Shown here piece by piece: positions 1-8,166 of a stretch of DNA of 64,000 nucleotides (positions are counted from its first letter, which is position 1; every line of letters begins with the position of its first letter). The notes beneath the pieces are model-generated. The model saw nothing but the letters and a program-made list of their open reading frames with translations. It was not told where the DNA came from and searched no databases. The position numbers were made by a program, and so were the translations under genes. This DNA comes from Candidatus Undinarchaeales archaeon. GTDB taxonomy: Archaea; SpSt-1190; JASMDC01. The stretch spans positions 1-64,000 of the forward strand of contig JASMDC010000009.1 in the NCBI GenBank assembly GCA_030753015.1, read 5' to 3'.

Positions 1-72
1 GGACCACCCGATGCGCCCGTGGAGCTGGAAACAGCGTCGAAGCGGGAAGCACCTCTACTTGGAGAGGGGTAG
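1..72 (+). CDS. tnpB: C-terminal end of an IS605-type TnpB (partial, runs off left edge)
   Basis: Read from base 1, this frame encodes PPDAPVELETASKREAPLL and stops with TAG at 70-72. This is nearly identical to the C-terminus of the full tnpB on the opposite strand at 26270-27412, which ends PPDAPVELETASKREASLL. It is therefore the last 23 codons of a second TnpB copy whose body lies to the left of the window. The DNA identity continues through the stop codon to GTTCAC at 77, which probably marks the right end of the element. Completeness and activity of this copy cannot be judged. Confidence 0.85.
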   Translation, partial: GPPDAPVELETASKREAPLLGEG

Positions 73-111
73 TTCACCGGTATCGAGTGCGCAAGTGCCG
101 TCCGACGAAAC

Positions 112-119
112 CTTTATGT
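112..119 (+). promoter_or_regulatory. TATA-like box for the DUF2341 protein gene
   Basis: CTTTATGT lies 23 nt before the ATG at 143, the spacing expected for a leaderless archaeal transcript. It supports 143 as the start rather than the upstream ATG at 11, which is inside the tnpB remnant. Confidence 0.45.
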
Positions 120-142
120 GTCCTCAGTGTACAGTTATTACT

Positions 143-2569
143 ATGGGACTGCGCCGTCCAGTGGTGCTTGTCGCCCTCCTTCTCCTATTCGCCTCCGCGG
201 GCATCTATACGCCCATCACCATCCCGAAGTACACCAAGCCCCATACGGCCCCGATCCACCTGTGCGGCACCTCGTGCGGCACTACTGACTGGTTTGCGAG
301 CACTCCCTTCTATCGCGGCGCGGTCCCGTTCGTCATCGGCAAGGATAGTGACGGGTACGATATCGTGGCCGCTGGACATGATGCTGCAGATAAGGTGCGT
401 ATCCCGGGGGACGGTCAGACAATCCTAAAGAAAGCGCGGCGCATCCACTTCCTCCTTACGGGCGCTCATAGTGATTGCGAACAGAAGATGACGTTGAGGC
501 TACAGTACGAGGGAGGGACCAGCGCGGATGTCGAGCTCGAGGTCCCCGATAAGGGATTCGGGTGCGAGAACATCGCTATCTACTTCGGCCAGGCATTGGA
601 CTGGTTCATCTACGCCCGCTCCGTGCAGAATCCCGAGCCTGACAAGAATATCGTGGCGCTCGAGTTACTGAACGAGCTAGAGGGATTCGGTCCACAGATA
701 ATCCTCATCGCCATCACCTTCGAGTATGGAGAGGCGGACGATGATAAGGATAGCTGCGATGCCATGGTAGGTAAGGACCACTGGGCCGTGGGCGCTGGCG
801 AACGACAAGCGGCGTATATCTATCTCTACTATGGGAACTCGGGAGCAGAGAGTATTAGCAACCTCACCAAGGTTAGCGAGGGTGTCCTCGTCAATCCTGG
901 GTTCGAGACCACTGACGCGTGCCTGGAGGATGATCCCGAAGGCTGGATCCAGTATGCGGCGGGCGCATCTAACGACTGTTGGGAAGTGGAGACGTCCCGC
1001 GTTAAGAGTGGTTCGAAGGCTTTTGGCAACTCTTTTGGATGCGATGAGGTCTGTAATGACGATGAGGGCGCGGCCGGTGTCTGGCCCAATATCTATGTCC
1101 GTCAGGACATAGCCCTCCCCGCCAAGGGGCAGTACCGGGTGAAAGCGGGATACTGGTTCACAGGTGACACGTTCGATGGCTCGGCGTGTGCCAATTATGC
1201 CCTTGGGGAGGACGATTCCCGTCCCCATCTGTTCGCCCTGGACAGTGGTGGAGGCCAGCTCGACGAGCACAAGGGACCTTCCTTCTCGGACCTTGGGAAG
1301 GTGCTCACTATGGGCACCTGGGCCTACCAGGATATCGAGTGGACCACCCCGAAGAACACCAAGTCCGTGCGGCTCCAAGTGGACGCTCTCGACGGCAATG
1401 ATGCCTGCCAGTCCAGCGACACGTATAACGGGGGGAACGCAGGGGGTTACGTAGATGATGCCCTTGTTTTCGTACGAAAACTACCGGGTGAAGAACCTCT
1501 TGTCGTCCTCGGTGGTGCGGACGCCGCCGCATGGTGGCATGCTGACTGGGAACAGCGTCTCGCAATAGGGATAGTCTCTGACGAAGCCCTTGAGGATTCT
1601 CAGGTGAAGGTCATCCTCGATACCGCTGCCATTATCAAAGCTGATCTGATGAACGAGGACTGCTCCGATATCCGGTTCACAACGGATGACGGTACCTTGC
1701 TCCCCCATTGGATCGAGAAGGGGTGTAACTCCGTAAAGACCTTGGTGTGGGTGAGGGTCCCAACGGTCCCCGAGGCAGACTATATCGACGCCACCTGTTG
1801 CGGTGACGATGGCGGGGAGCACCGAGTGGCCCGACAATGTCAGTCGGGATGCGTGTCCGATCCCGATGAGATTGCCTGTTGCGACGATCCAAACGATTGC
1901 GTGTTCGACGAATGCGTACTCTACACTTCAGAAGGAAAGTGCAAGGCGGACGACTGCACCTGGAATTCGGGTCGCACACCTCCCTGCTACGGAAAATCCC
2001 GGTGCTACGGCATCGCTGACGAGCGGGACCTCATGGGTGATGGCACACGGGAATATTGCGAGTGGGGTGTCTGGAAGGAACGATTCGAGGTCATGTACGA
2101 AGCTGGTGTTATCAACGAGCCGCGTCACGTAGTCCAACACATCACTCGTGGGGGGGGGTCCATCTACCTCAAGGTGCGCAACCAGCTTGGATCTGGTAAG
2201 AAGATCACAAACATGAACTTCTCAGTGACGGGGATGCTCCAGGATATGAATCCCACGTTCTTCACAAGCGAAGGGGACCGCGTATGGAACGAGAGGACCA
2301 ACACCCTTCGTAAGTTCCCTGATCTAGCATCGATCACCGTCACCTTGCGATATGACATCCCGTCCTTCAATGATCTGCTCGTCAACCAGTTCAAAGGAGG
2401 GCTTGTCATCGTTGCAGACGACCTCCCGCCCGTGTACCTTCCCGTGACCATATACGTGAACTATACCAACGTGAGGATCGACGACCTCAATCGGAAGGAC
2501 ATCCATGCTCTCATGAGCTTCTCGATGGGTTCGATAAAGGTCTCCGGTGGCTACCGGACGGATGAATAA
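143..2569 (+). CDS. Secreted surface protein with DUF2341 and a Cys-rich CCGDD module
   Basis: An 808-residue protein starting MGLRRPVVLVALLLLFASAG, a signal peptide. About residues 210-240 carry YYGNSGAESISN, the typical end of a DUF2341 domain. A section beginning NPGFETTDAC resembles a carbohydrate-binding jelly roll. A second DUF2341 follows at about residues 460-550 (WWHADWEQRL, DIRFTTDDG, WVRVPTV). Where DUF2341 usually ends in YYGN this copy has CCGDD, leading into a Cys-rich module (CC, DCV, then D-G-T-REYC, then G-W). The same module repeats in the giant protein at 57433-64000. The C-terminal 150 residues look beta-rich and no membrane anchor is visible. DUF2341 is a family of extracellular domains of unclear role. 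An outer-surface or adhesion role is inferred. Start 143 is chosen from the signal peptide and TATA box. Confidence 0.75.
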   Translation: MGLRRPVVLVALLLLFASAGIYTPITIPKYTKPHTAPIHLCGTSCGTTDWFASTPFYRGAVPFVIGKDSDGYDIVAAGHDAADKVRIPGDGQTILKKARRIHFLLTGAHSDCEQKMTLRLQYEGGTSADVELEVPDKGFGCENIAIYFGQALDWFIYARSVQNPEPDKNIVALELLNELEGFGPQIILIAITFEYGEADDDKDSCDAMVGKDHWAVGAGERQAAYIYLYYGNSGAESISNLTKVSEGVLVNPGFETTDACLEDDPEGWIQYAAGASNDCWEVETSRVKSGSKAFGNSFGCDEVCNDDEGAAGVWPNIYVRQDIALPAKGQYRVKAGYWFTGDTFDGSACANYALGEDDSRPHLFALDSGGGQLDEHKGPSFSDLGKVLTMGTWAYQDIEWTTPKNTKSVRLQVDALDGNDACQSSDTYNGGNAGGYVDDALVFVRKLPGEEPLVVLGGADAAAWWHADWEQRLAIGIVSDEALEDSQVKVILDTAAIIKADLMNEDCSDIRFTTDDGTLLPHWIEKGCNSVKTLVWVRVPTVPEADYIDATCCGDDGGEHRVARQCQSGCVSDPDEIACCDDPNDCVFDECVLYTSEGKCKADDCTWNSGRTPPCYGKSRCYGIADERDLMGDGTREYCEWGVWKERFEVMYEAGVINEPRHVVQHITRGGGSIYLKVRNQLGSGKKITNMNFSVTGMLQDMNPTFFTSEGDRVWNERTNTLRKFPDLASITVTLRYDIPSFNDLLVNQFKGGLVIVADDLPPVYLPVTIYVNYTNVRIDDLNRKDIHALMSFSMGSIKVSGGYRTDE

Positions 2570-2680
2570 TAATCCTGCACACGCCGTTTGAGCGCGATAA
2601 CACTCTCACTATCCATAGGATGTATTCAGACTAAGGGAAGGGACGCCCGGAAGTCCCGGGCGTCCTGCTCTATCGACTCT

Positions 2681-3136
2681 CTACTTTTTGCCCTTCTTGG
2701 CGGGCTTCTTCTTGGGAGCTGCTTTCTTCTTAGGAGCTGCTTTCTTCTTAGGCTTCTCCTCTTCCTTTTCTTCTTCCTCTTCGGTCTCCTCTTCTTCCTC
2801 GGCCTCTTCCTTTTCTTCTTCTTCCTCTTCAGTCTCCTCTTCTTCCTCGGCCTCTTCCTTTTCTTCTTCTTCCTCTTCAGTCTCCTCTTCTTCCTCAGCC
2901 TCTTCCTTTTCTTCTTCTTCCTCTTCAGTCTTCTCTTCTTCCTCGGCCTCTTCCTCAAGCTCCTCTTCCTCGCGGAACAGCCTGATCACAACGTAGAACA
3001 GGAGGATGTAGCCGATGACGATCACTGGCTTATTGAGCTTGCTGATGCCGAACAGCACCGTAATAACGCCGAGTATGAACACGAGATAGACGAACGTCAT
3101 GCTCTGGACGAACCCCTGGTTATCATCATCTTCCAT
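2681..3136 (-). CDS. Small two-TM protein with a Glu-rich repeat tail and Lys/Ala-rich end
   Basis: A 151-residue protein. Residues about 11-50 form two membrane segments. After FREEEELEE, residues about 58-125 are almost only Glu with spaced K, A and T, made of 16-residue repeats. The last 25 residues switch to a basic KPKKKAAPKKK-type tail. The predicted layout is a membrane hairpin with an acidic, then basic, probably cytoplasmic arm. No catalytic motif is seen and the function is unknown. The tail could bind cations, DNA or ribosomes, but that is speculation. It is divergent from mevalonate kinase, with a TATA-like ATTTTTAAAA on the minus strand at 3171-3180. The plus-strand Phe/Leu/Ser-rich reading frame here is a mirror of the repeat. 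Confidence 0.7.
   Translation of the reverse strand: MEDDDNQGFVQSMTFVYLVFILGVITVLFGISKLNKPVIVIGYILLFYVVIRLFREEEELEEEAEEEEKTEEEEEEKEEAEEEEETEEEEEEKEEAEEEEETEEEEEEKEEAEEEEETEEEEEKEEEKPKKKAAPKKKAAPKKKPAKKGKK
2752..2955. repeat. 48-bp in-frame tandem repeats (Glu-rich tail)
   Basis: Copies of a 48-bp unit start at 2800, 2848, 2896 and 2944 (partial), with a diverged one before 2800. Each encodes 16 residues of the Glu-rich tail. Copies differ by only a few bases, so the number could vary by slippage or recombination. It is coding, not a CRISPR: there are no unique spacers. Confidence 0.85.
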
Positions 3137-3226
3137 TCGTAAGCACCGTAGCAGACTGTAGCCGGTATGGTTTTAAAAATTGTTCCCACAGCGCCGCTGC
3201 TCGGATCCCCGCAACCGCCCGACAGA

Positions 3227-3233
3227 TTTAAAA
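3227..3233 (+). promoter_or_regulatory. TATA-like box of mevalonate kinase
   Basis: TTTAAAA sits 23 nt before the ATG at 3257. This argues that translation starts there and that the in-frame start at 3167 is not used. Confidence 0.5.
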
Positions 3234-3256
3234 CGTCTATTAAGGTACCCGCGCCC

Positions 3257-4279
3257 ATGGTCACCGTCTCAGTCCCGGGAAAGGTATACCTCATCGGCGA
3301 GCATGCCGTCGTGTACGGCAAGCCAGCAATAATCGCCGCCGTTGGCCGACGTGTCACCGTCAACGCCGAGCCCGCTGACCGTGTGCAGATCATCGACAAC
3401 CAGATGGGTTCTGAGATGGACTGGTCCGTGGACGAGTGCCTTATCGCAGGCCGTCGAGCGAACGAACTGTGGAAGGCAGGCAATGCTGCAGGTGACTTCA
3501 CCGAGCTCTTCCAGTTCACCAAGGGTGACGCCTTCAAGCGCGCGGCCATCGGTACCTTCATGAACGAGTTCGGAGTGAGTTCGGGCTGTGCGCTAACCAT
3601 CGAGTCTTCCATCCCCCTGGGCTCCGGGCTCGGGTCCTCGTCAGCGCTCTCCGTAGCCCTCGCAGCAGTCGTCGCCGAGCTCAACGGACTGTCCGTACCC
3701 CGCGAAGAGGTCAACCGGCTCGCCTACCTGGCGGAGCGGTACAAGCATGGCCGCCCCTCGGGGGGGGACAACACGGCCTGTTGCTACGGTGGCCTGGTGT
3801 GGTTCCGGAAGGACACACCCGAGAACGTAATCCGCTCGCTCAAGGAGGAGGTGCCCTACAGTCTGGAGGATTTCGTGCTCGTGTACATCAAGGAGCCCGA
3901 ACGGACCACTGGGGAGCTGGTATCACACGTGCGCAGCCTGGACCCGGCCGTGCGCGATCCTTTAGTGGACGACATAAGCGAGGCCACCCACATGATGCGC
4001 ACAGCCCTCAAAGGGCGTGACGTTGGCTCCGTTGCGGGACTCATCGACCGTGCATGGGACGACCTGGCCGGACTGGGACTAAGTGTGCCCGAGGCAGACG
4101 AGCTCGTTGCCCGCATCCGTGCTGCTGGCGGGGCCGCCAAGCTCTGTGGCGCCTGTGGCGGTGGTATCATGCTGGTCCACTCGACCGACCGGGCGCGGCT
4201 CGACCAGGTCATCAAGGACGCAGGATACGAGCCCTGGGAGACCGAGCTGGGTGTCGAGGGGCTCAGGGTCGAGCACTGA
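3257..4279 (+). CDS. mvk: Mevalonate kinase
   Basis: Phosphorylates mevalonate to mevalonate 5-phosphate with ATP; a GHMP kinase of 340 residues, normal for archaea. All three family motifs are present: the N-terminal PGKVYLIGEHAVVYGKPA (residues about 6-23), the ATP loop PLGSGLGSSSA (about 121-131), and the C-terminal KLCGACGGG (about 295-303). The substrate-site PSGGDNT near residue 172 is also there. The upstream extension to 3167 is rejected because the protein aligns from MVTVSVPGK and a TATA box lies just before it. It is the first gene of a cluster that holds the remaining steps of the archaeal route to isopentenyl phosphate. The next gene is 108 nt downstream with an IS605 end fragment in between, so ubiX may have its own promoter. 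Confidence 0.95.
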   Translation: MVTVSVPGKVYLIGEHAVVYGKPAIIAAVGRRVTVNAEPADRVQIIDNQMGSEMDWSVDECLIAGRRANELWKAGNAAGDFTELFQFTKGDAFKRAAIGTFMNEFGVSSGCALTIESSIPLGSGLGSSSALSVALAAVVAELNGLSVPREEVNRLAYLAERYKHGRPSGGDNTACCYGGLVWFRKDTPENVIRSLKEEVPYSLEDFVLVYIKEPERTTGELVSHVRSLDPAVRDPLVDDISEATHMMRTALKGRDVGSVAGLIDRAWDDLAGLGLSVPEADELVARIRAAGGAAKLCGACGGGIMLVHSTDRARLDQVIKDAGYEPWETELGVEGLRVEH

Positions 4280-4305
4280 GGATCGGGACTGCGGACCACA
4301 ACCCT

Positions 4306-4339
4306 GTGAACTACCCCTCTCGGAAGGGGACTTCCCGCC
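4306..4339. repeat. Solitary IS605-type right-end fragment in the mevalonate cluster
   Basis: GTGAACTACCCCTCT...CTTCCCGC matches, in order, the DNA at 26265-26302 and the reverse complement of the window start (44-77). Those two sites are the stop-codon end of tnpB plus the element terminus. Here there is no tnpB, so it is a scar or a minimal non-autonomous piece. In TnpB systems this end is also where the guide (omega) RNA is made; whether this fragment is transcribed is unknown. Confidence 0.65.
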
Positions 4340-4387
4340 GAAATAATAAAGAGTTAAAGAACTCACCGTCGTACGGAGCGTGTAGCC

Positions 4388-4939
4388 ATGAGGATCGTCG
4401 TGTGCATCACCGGGGCCTCCGGGGCCGTTCTGGGCGTCCGACTCCTTGAGGAACTGCGCGCTCGTGGCGTTGAGACACATGCGGTCGTTTCCGCTGCCGG
4501 GAACAGCATCCTTGCCCACGAGCTGCCTGACGTTACTGTAGAGGCCGACCACGTCCATGATCCCAACGACCTGGCGGCCCCTATCGCGTCTAGCACGTAT
4601 CCCATCGATGCCGTCGTGGTTGCACCATGCTCTGCAAAGACGCTGTCGGCTGTGGCCAACGACTACGAGCACAACCTGGTGGTCCGAGCTGTGTCCTGCT
4701 GCCTCAAGCAGGAGCGGCCTGTCATTCTCTTGCCCCGGGAGACGCCGTACACCCTGGCCTATATCGAGAACCTGCGCAATGCCAAGCTCAACGGGTGCAC
4801 GATCCTGCCCCCGAACGTTGCCTACTACACACGACCAGGGACGGTGGACGATGTCACAGACTTCTTCATCGGCCGGGTTCTAGACCTCCTCGGGCTCGAG
4901 CACACGCTCTACAAACCATGGGAAGGGATGACATCATGA
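4388..4939 (+). CDS. ubiX: UbiX-type flavin prenyltransferase
   Basis: Makes prenylated FMN (prFMN) from reduced FMN and dimethylallyl (pyro)phosphate, the cofactor of UbiD-family decarboxylases. The 183-residue protein has the N-terminal flavin motif ITGASGAVLGVRLLEEL, the central PCSAKTLSAVANDY segment and the late REtPy segment (LLPRETPYTLAYIENL), all standard for UbiX. It overlaps the following UbiD-type gene by ATGA, which points to translational coupling and to that enzyme as the client. AAATAATAAAG at 4341-4351 is a candidate TATA box. Confidence 0.93.
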   Translation: MRIVVCITGASGAVLGVRLLEELRARGVETHAVVSAAGNSILAHELPDVTVEADHVHDPNDLAAPIASSTYPIDAVVVAPCSAKTLSAVANDYEHNLVVRAVSCCLKQERPVILLPRETPYTLAYIENLRNAKLNGCTILPPNVAYYTRPGTVDDVTDFFIGRVLDLLGLEHTLYKPWEGMTS

Positions 4940-6243
4940 GGCTGCGAAGGTTCCTGGACAAGCTCGAGGAAGAAGGCAAGCTCACACGCATCTCGCGTGA
5001 GGTGTCCCATGAGTACGAGGTCGCCAACGTGCTTCACGCCAATGGCGAACGACCGACGCTCTTTGAACGTGTTAGCGGATTCGATATGCCCGTGTTCGGC
5101 GGTATCGTATCCTCGCGCGAGCTCGTGGCGGAGGGCCTGGGCACGACCCGGGAGGACATCCTGCCCCGGCTCGTGTCGGCGTTGCGCGATCCGCGCCCCC
5201 CGTCAACCGTGAATGACGCTCCCTGCCAGGAGGTGGTCGTCAAGGAGCCGGACCTCGATACGTTACCCATCCTCCTTCACCTGCCAGGAGACGGTGGACG
5301 GTACACGACCACCTCTATCTGCATCATCAAGGATCCCGATACCGGGAGGAACGCTAGCTATCATCGACTCATGCAGCGGGACCGGGACCGCTTCACCGCC
5401 CGCCTCATCCCCCAGCGCCAGACGCGCACAACCTGGGAGAAGGCAACGGATGACATCGAGGTCGCCGTGTGCCTTGGCAGTTCCACGGCGATGCTCGTCG
5501 CCGCATCCCTGGGACCGCCCTCGGGAGTTGATGAGCTCTCGGTGGCCAACGCCCTGGAGGAGACGCCGGTCGTGAAGTGCGTTACCAAGGACCTGGATGT
5601 GCCCGCGCACACGGAGATAGTGCTGGAGGGGCGCATCACGCATGACAGGGACGATGAGGGCCCTTTCGTAGACCTCACCGAGACCCGGGACATCCAGCGA
5701 CAGGAACCGGTGCTTGTGGTGGACTGCATCACCCATCGAAGGGATCCCCTCTACCAGTGCCTCCTTCCCGGCAGACTTGAGCACAAAACCCTCATGGGCA
5801 TGCCCAAGGAGCCGACCATCTACGAGTCCGTGTCAAAGGTGACCGACTGCAGGAACGTCTTCGTCACTCCTGGTGGCGGTTCATGGCTCCACGGCGTAGT
5901 GCAGGTCAGCAAGAGGCGCCCGGACGACGGAGTTAAGGCCATCCACGCAGCCTTCGAGGGCCACCGCTCCATGAAGCACGTGCTCGTGGTGGACGCTGAC
6001 GTGGACATCTACGATCCAGATGCCCTTGAGTGGGCCCTGGCCACGCGGTTCCAGGCCCACCGTGATGCGGTCATCCTTCCTGACCAGCCCTCGAGCTCCC
6101 TGGACCCCAGCGCCGAGCACCAGCCTGGGGAGAAGGCGAGGACGACCAAGGTCGGGCTGGACGCCACGATCCCCGAGGGCGTGGACCCGGCCCACTACGA
6201 GCGGGTGCGGTACAAAGACATAGACCTGGCGGACTACCGATGA
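4936..6243 (+). CDS. UbiD-family decarboxylase, probable anhydromevalonate phosphate decarboxylase
   Basis: A 435-residue UbiD-family enzyme starting MRLRRFLDKLEEEGKL. In the archaeal modified mevalonate pathway a UbiD homologue (AMPD) decarboxylates trans-anhydromevalonate 5-phosphate to isopentenyl phosphate using prFMN. Family landmarks include FGGIVSSRELVAEGLG, the DRDRFTARLIPQRQT segment, DLTET, and PGGGSWLHGVVQVSKR near residues 312-327. The AMPD assignment rests on context: UbiX and an LpdD-like gene flank it and the dehydratase subunits that make its substrate follow with ATGA overlaps. By sequence alone it could be an aromatic-acid decarboxylase. The long upstream in-frame extension to 4627 is inside ubiX and is rejected. 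Confidence 0.87.
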   Translation: MRLRRFLDKLEEEGKLTRISREVSHEYEVANVLHANGERPTLFERVSGFDMPVFGGIVSSRELVAEGLGTTREDILPRLVSALRDPRPPSTVNDAPCQEVVVKEPDLDTLPILLHLPGDGGRYTTTSICIIKDPDTGRNASYHRLMQRDRDRFTARLIPQRQTRTTWEKATDDIEVAVCLGSSTAMLVAASLGPPSGVDELSVANALEETPVVKCVTKDLDVPAHTEIVLEGRITHDRDDEGPFVDLTETRDIQRQEPVLVVDCITHRRDPLYQCLLPGRLEHKTLMGMPKEPTIYESVSKVTDCRNVFVTPGGGSWLHGVVQVSKRRPDDGVKAIHAAFEGHRSMKHVLVVDADVDIYDPDALEWALATRFQAHRDAVILPDQPSSSLDPSAEHQPGEKARTTKVGLDATIPEGVDPAHYERVRYKDIDLADYR

Positions 6244-6533
6244 CCCTCACCTGGATCGAGAAGCGAGAGATGGGCGACGACCTTCTGCTCCTGCTCGGGG
6301 GCGGTGCGACCCACATAGGGTGCGTGGCCGTGTGCGAGCCGGGCGAGGAGCCACGGACCATCTCTCTCGTGGGCCATAAGGAGGATGTGGTCGCCGCGCC
6401 TCTGGCACAGGCCGTCGCGTCGCGCACGGGACGCCGGGTGGCGGTCGTGGCGGGCATCCACTACGACGAGATAACCACTGAGCAGATCCAGCAGGTCATC
6501 GACGAGTGCAAAGAGTACGAGGTGGGCGCATGA
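6240..6533 (+). CDS. LpdD-like small protein (possible prFMN chaperone)
   Basis: A 97-residue protein whose central LLLLGGGATHIGCVAV resembles the GG-ATHIG core of LpdD, the small partner of some UbiD-type (gallate) decarboxylases that is annotated as a prenylated-flavin chaperone-like domain. It overlaps the UbiD-type gene before it and the dehydratase large subunit after it by 4 nt each, so the three are co-translated. Inference: it may help deliver or mature prFMN for the decarboxylase. It has no membrane segment or signal. The family match is from memory of the motif. Confidence 0.65.
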   Translation: MTLTWIEKREMGDDLLLLLGGGATHIGCVAVCEPGEEPRTISLVGHKEDVVAAPLAQAVASRTGRRVAVVAGIHYDEITTEQIQQVIDECKEYEVGA

Positions 6534-7735
6534 AGCTGACAGACGAGGAGCAGGAGATGCTCGACGGCGAGCAGGGCCCCGGAGTACAGAAGGCAATAGA
6601 GATCGTTGTGGCCCTTGGGACCATCTACGGAGCGGAGCAGCTGGTTCCTGTGTCCAGCGTCCAAGTGTCCGGGGTCTCTTACAAGAACCTCGGCGAGGCG
6701 GGGATCGAGTTCCTCACGGAGTGGGCGGATGCCGGTGCTCGTGTACGGGTGCCCACCACGCTAAACCCCGCGGGCATGGACCTTTTGCGATGGGAGGAGA
6801 TCGGCTTCCCTGAGGACTTCGCACGACGCCAGCAAGAGGTCATCGCGGCCTTCGTCCGCATGGCCATCGAGCCCACCTGTACGTGCACTCCCTACTTGAC
6901 CGGAAATCTCCCCGCGTTCGGTGACCACATAGCCTGGGGGGAGAGCTCGGCCGTGTCTTACGCCAACTCGGTCATCGGTGCCCGGACGAACCGCGAGGGT
7001 GGTCCCTCGGCACTGGCCGCTGCCATATCCGGTAGGACGGCCGTCTTCGGGCTCCACCTGGACAGGAACAGGATGGCCACGCACCGCATCGACGTAGCCT
7101 GTCCCGTTGAGAGCGTGGCCGACTTCGGGGCGCTGGGGTGCATGGTGGGCCGCATTGTCAAGAACCGTGTGCCGTACTTCGTGGGGATTCAATCCAAGGG
7201 AATGGAGGTGCTCAAGGCACTGGGGGCCGCCATGGCAGCCACCGGTGCAGTGGGGCTCTACCACATCGAGGACGTCACTCCAGAGGCCCGCCTCGGCGAC
7301 ATGCAGGGTGACAAAATCGAAGCAGTGACAATCGAGTCACTTGACGAGGGCTATGAAGGCCTGAACGGCGATGACAATACCGTGGACTTCGTGAGCGTCG
7401 GCTGCCCTCATGCTTCGCTTGCAGAAGTGCAAAAGGTGGTCGACCTCATCGGCGAACGCGAGCTCACAGCGACCTTATGGGTAACTACATCGCGCCAGGT
7501 ACGTGCCGAGGCCGAGCGCTTGGGGCTCGTTGCTCGCATCGAGGCCACCGGAGGTCATGTGGTCAGCGACACCTGCCTTGTGGTCGCTCCGGTCGAGCAC
7601 TTCGGCTTCAAGACCCTGGCCACGAACTCTGGGAAGGGGGCCACCTATGCGCCGGGCCACTGTGGGCTCAACGTCCGCTATGGTTCTCTAGAACAGTGCA
7701 TCGAGGCAGCGGTCAACGGGAGGTGGGACGCGTGA
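6530..7735 (+). CDS. Aconitase X-type phosphomevalonate dehydratase, large subunit
   Basis: A 401-residue AcnX large (catalytic) subunit. In archaea it pairs with a small subunit to dehydrate mevalonate 5-phosphate to trans-anhydromevalonate 5-phosphate via an iron-sulfur cluster. Recognised by the AcnX layout: N-terminal LTDEEQEMLDGEQGPGVQKA, a Cys-containing TCTCTPYLTGN segment near residue 120, the AWGESSAVSYANSVIGARTNREGGPSAL block and a C-terminal KTLATNSGKGATYAPGHCGL. Cys residues in the CTCT and GHCG segments are candidate cluster ligands. The start at 6530 (MKLTDEEQ) overlaps the previous stop as ATGA and the stop overlaps the GTG start of the small subunit. Confidence 0.9.
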   Translation: MKLTDEEQEMLDGEQGPGVQKAIEIVVALGTIYGAEQLVPVSSVQVSGVSYKNLGEAGIEFLTEWADAGARVRVPTTLNPAGMDLLRWEEIGFPEDFARRQQEVIAAFVRMAIEPTCTCTPYLTGNLPAFGDHIAWGESSAVSYANSVIGARTNREGGPSALAAAISGRTAVFGLHLDRNRMATHRIDVACPVESVADFGALGCMVGRIVKNRVPYFVGIQSKGMEVLKALGAAMAATGAVGLYHIEDVTPEARLGDMQGDKIEAVTIESLDEGYEGLNGDDNTVDFVSVGCPHASLAEVQKVVDLIGERELTATLWVTTSRQVRAEAERLGLVARIEATGGHVVSDTCLVVAPVEHFGFKTLATNSGKGATYAPGHCGLNVRYGSLEQCIEAAVNGRWDA

Positions 7736-8127
7736 AAGCACGGATCATCAAGGATGGGCGTGCGGAAGGCAAGGCGCTCGTCTCAAGTGAGCCCATCGGG
7801 TTCTTCGGTAACGTGGACCCGGATACGGGCGTGGTCGTGGAGAAGGGACACGAGCTCGAGGGCCAGTGCATCACGGACACAGTGCTCGTGTTCTCCACGG
7901 GCAAGGGGAGCACCGTCGGTTCCTACACCATCTACCGCCTCAAGAAGAACGGTAAAGCGCCAGCGGCCATCATCTGTGCCGAGAGCGAGCCTATCGTGGC
8001 CGTGGGTGCCATCATCGCCGATATCCCCATGGTGGACCGCGTGGACATCTCCGACATCCGCACCGGCGACTACGTCACCGTCGACGGCGACGAGGTGACC
8101 ATCGGGGCCGTGGGATTAAGCCGTTAA
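7732..8127 (+). CDS. Aconitase X-type phosphomevalonate dehydratase, small subunit
   Basis: A 131-residue swivelling-domain partner of the large subunit. It begins at GTG 7732 (VKARIIKDGRAEGKAL), which overlaps the large-subunit stop (GTGA). Typical small-subunit features are EGKALVSSEPIGFFGNVDPDTG, STGKGSTVGSYTIYRL and VDGDEVTIG. In the folded enzyme the Ser-rich GKGSTVGSY loop lies at the substrate site. It is the last gene of the cluster; the next gene has its own TATA-like box. Confidence 0.9.
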   Translation: MKARIIKDGRAEGKALVSSEPIGFFGNVDPDTGVVVEKGHELEGQCITDTVLVFSTGKGSTVGSYTIYRLKKNGKAPAAIICAESEPIVAVGAIIADIPMVDRVDISDIRTGDYVTVDGDEVTIGAVGLSR

Positions 8128-8134
8128 CATGAAC

Positions 8135-8143
8135 GATTAATAA
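8135..8143 (+). promoter_or_regulatory. TATA-like box of the HPPD-like gene
   Basis: GATTAATAA lies 23 nt before the ATG at 8167, separating this gene transcriptionally from the mevalonate cluster just upstream. Confidence 0.4.
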
Positions 8144-8166
8144 CCTGTGGCCGTTCCCGGCCGGCT

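Noticed and set aside
11-142. N-terminal extension of the DUF2341 gene from ATG 11
   Set aside because: This frame lies within the C-terminal DNA of tnpB (another frame) and lacks a signal peptide. A TATA-like box and a signal peptide support ATG 143.
2752-2955. Possible CRISPR-like array
   Set aside because: Repeats are contiguous, in-frame and coding, with no unique spacers.
2588-3142. Plus-strand Phe/Leu/Ser-rich ORF
   Set aside because: It is the complement of the Glu-rich repeat gene; its composition comes only from GAA/GAG codons on the other strand.
3167-3256. Upstream extension of mevalonate kinase
   Set aside because: It covers the promoter region of both divergent genes and does not belong to the kinase family.
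4627-4935. Upstream extension of the UbiD-type gene
   Set aside because: It is inside ubiX in another frame; the real start overlaps the ubiX stop as ATGA.
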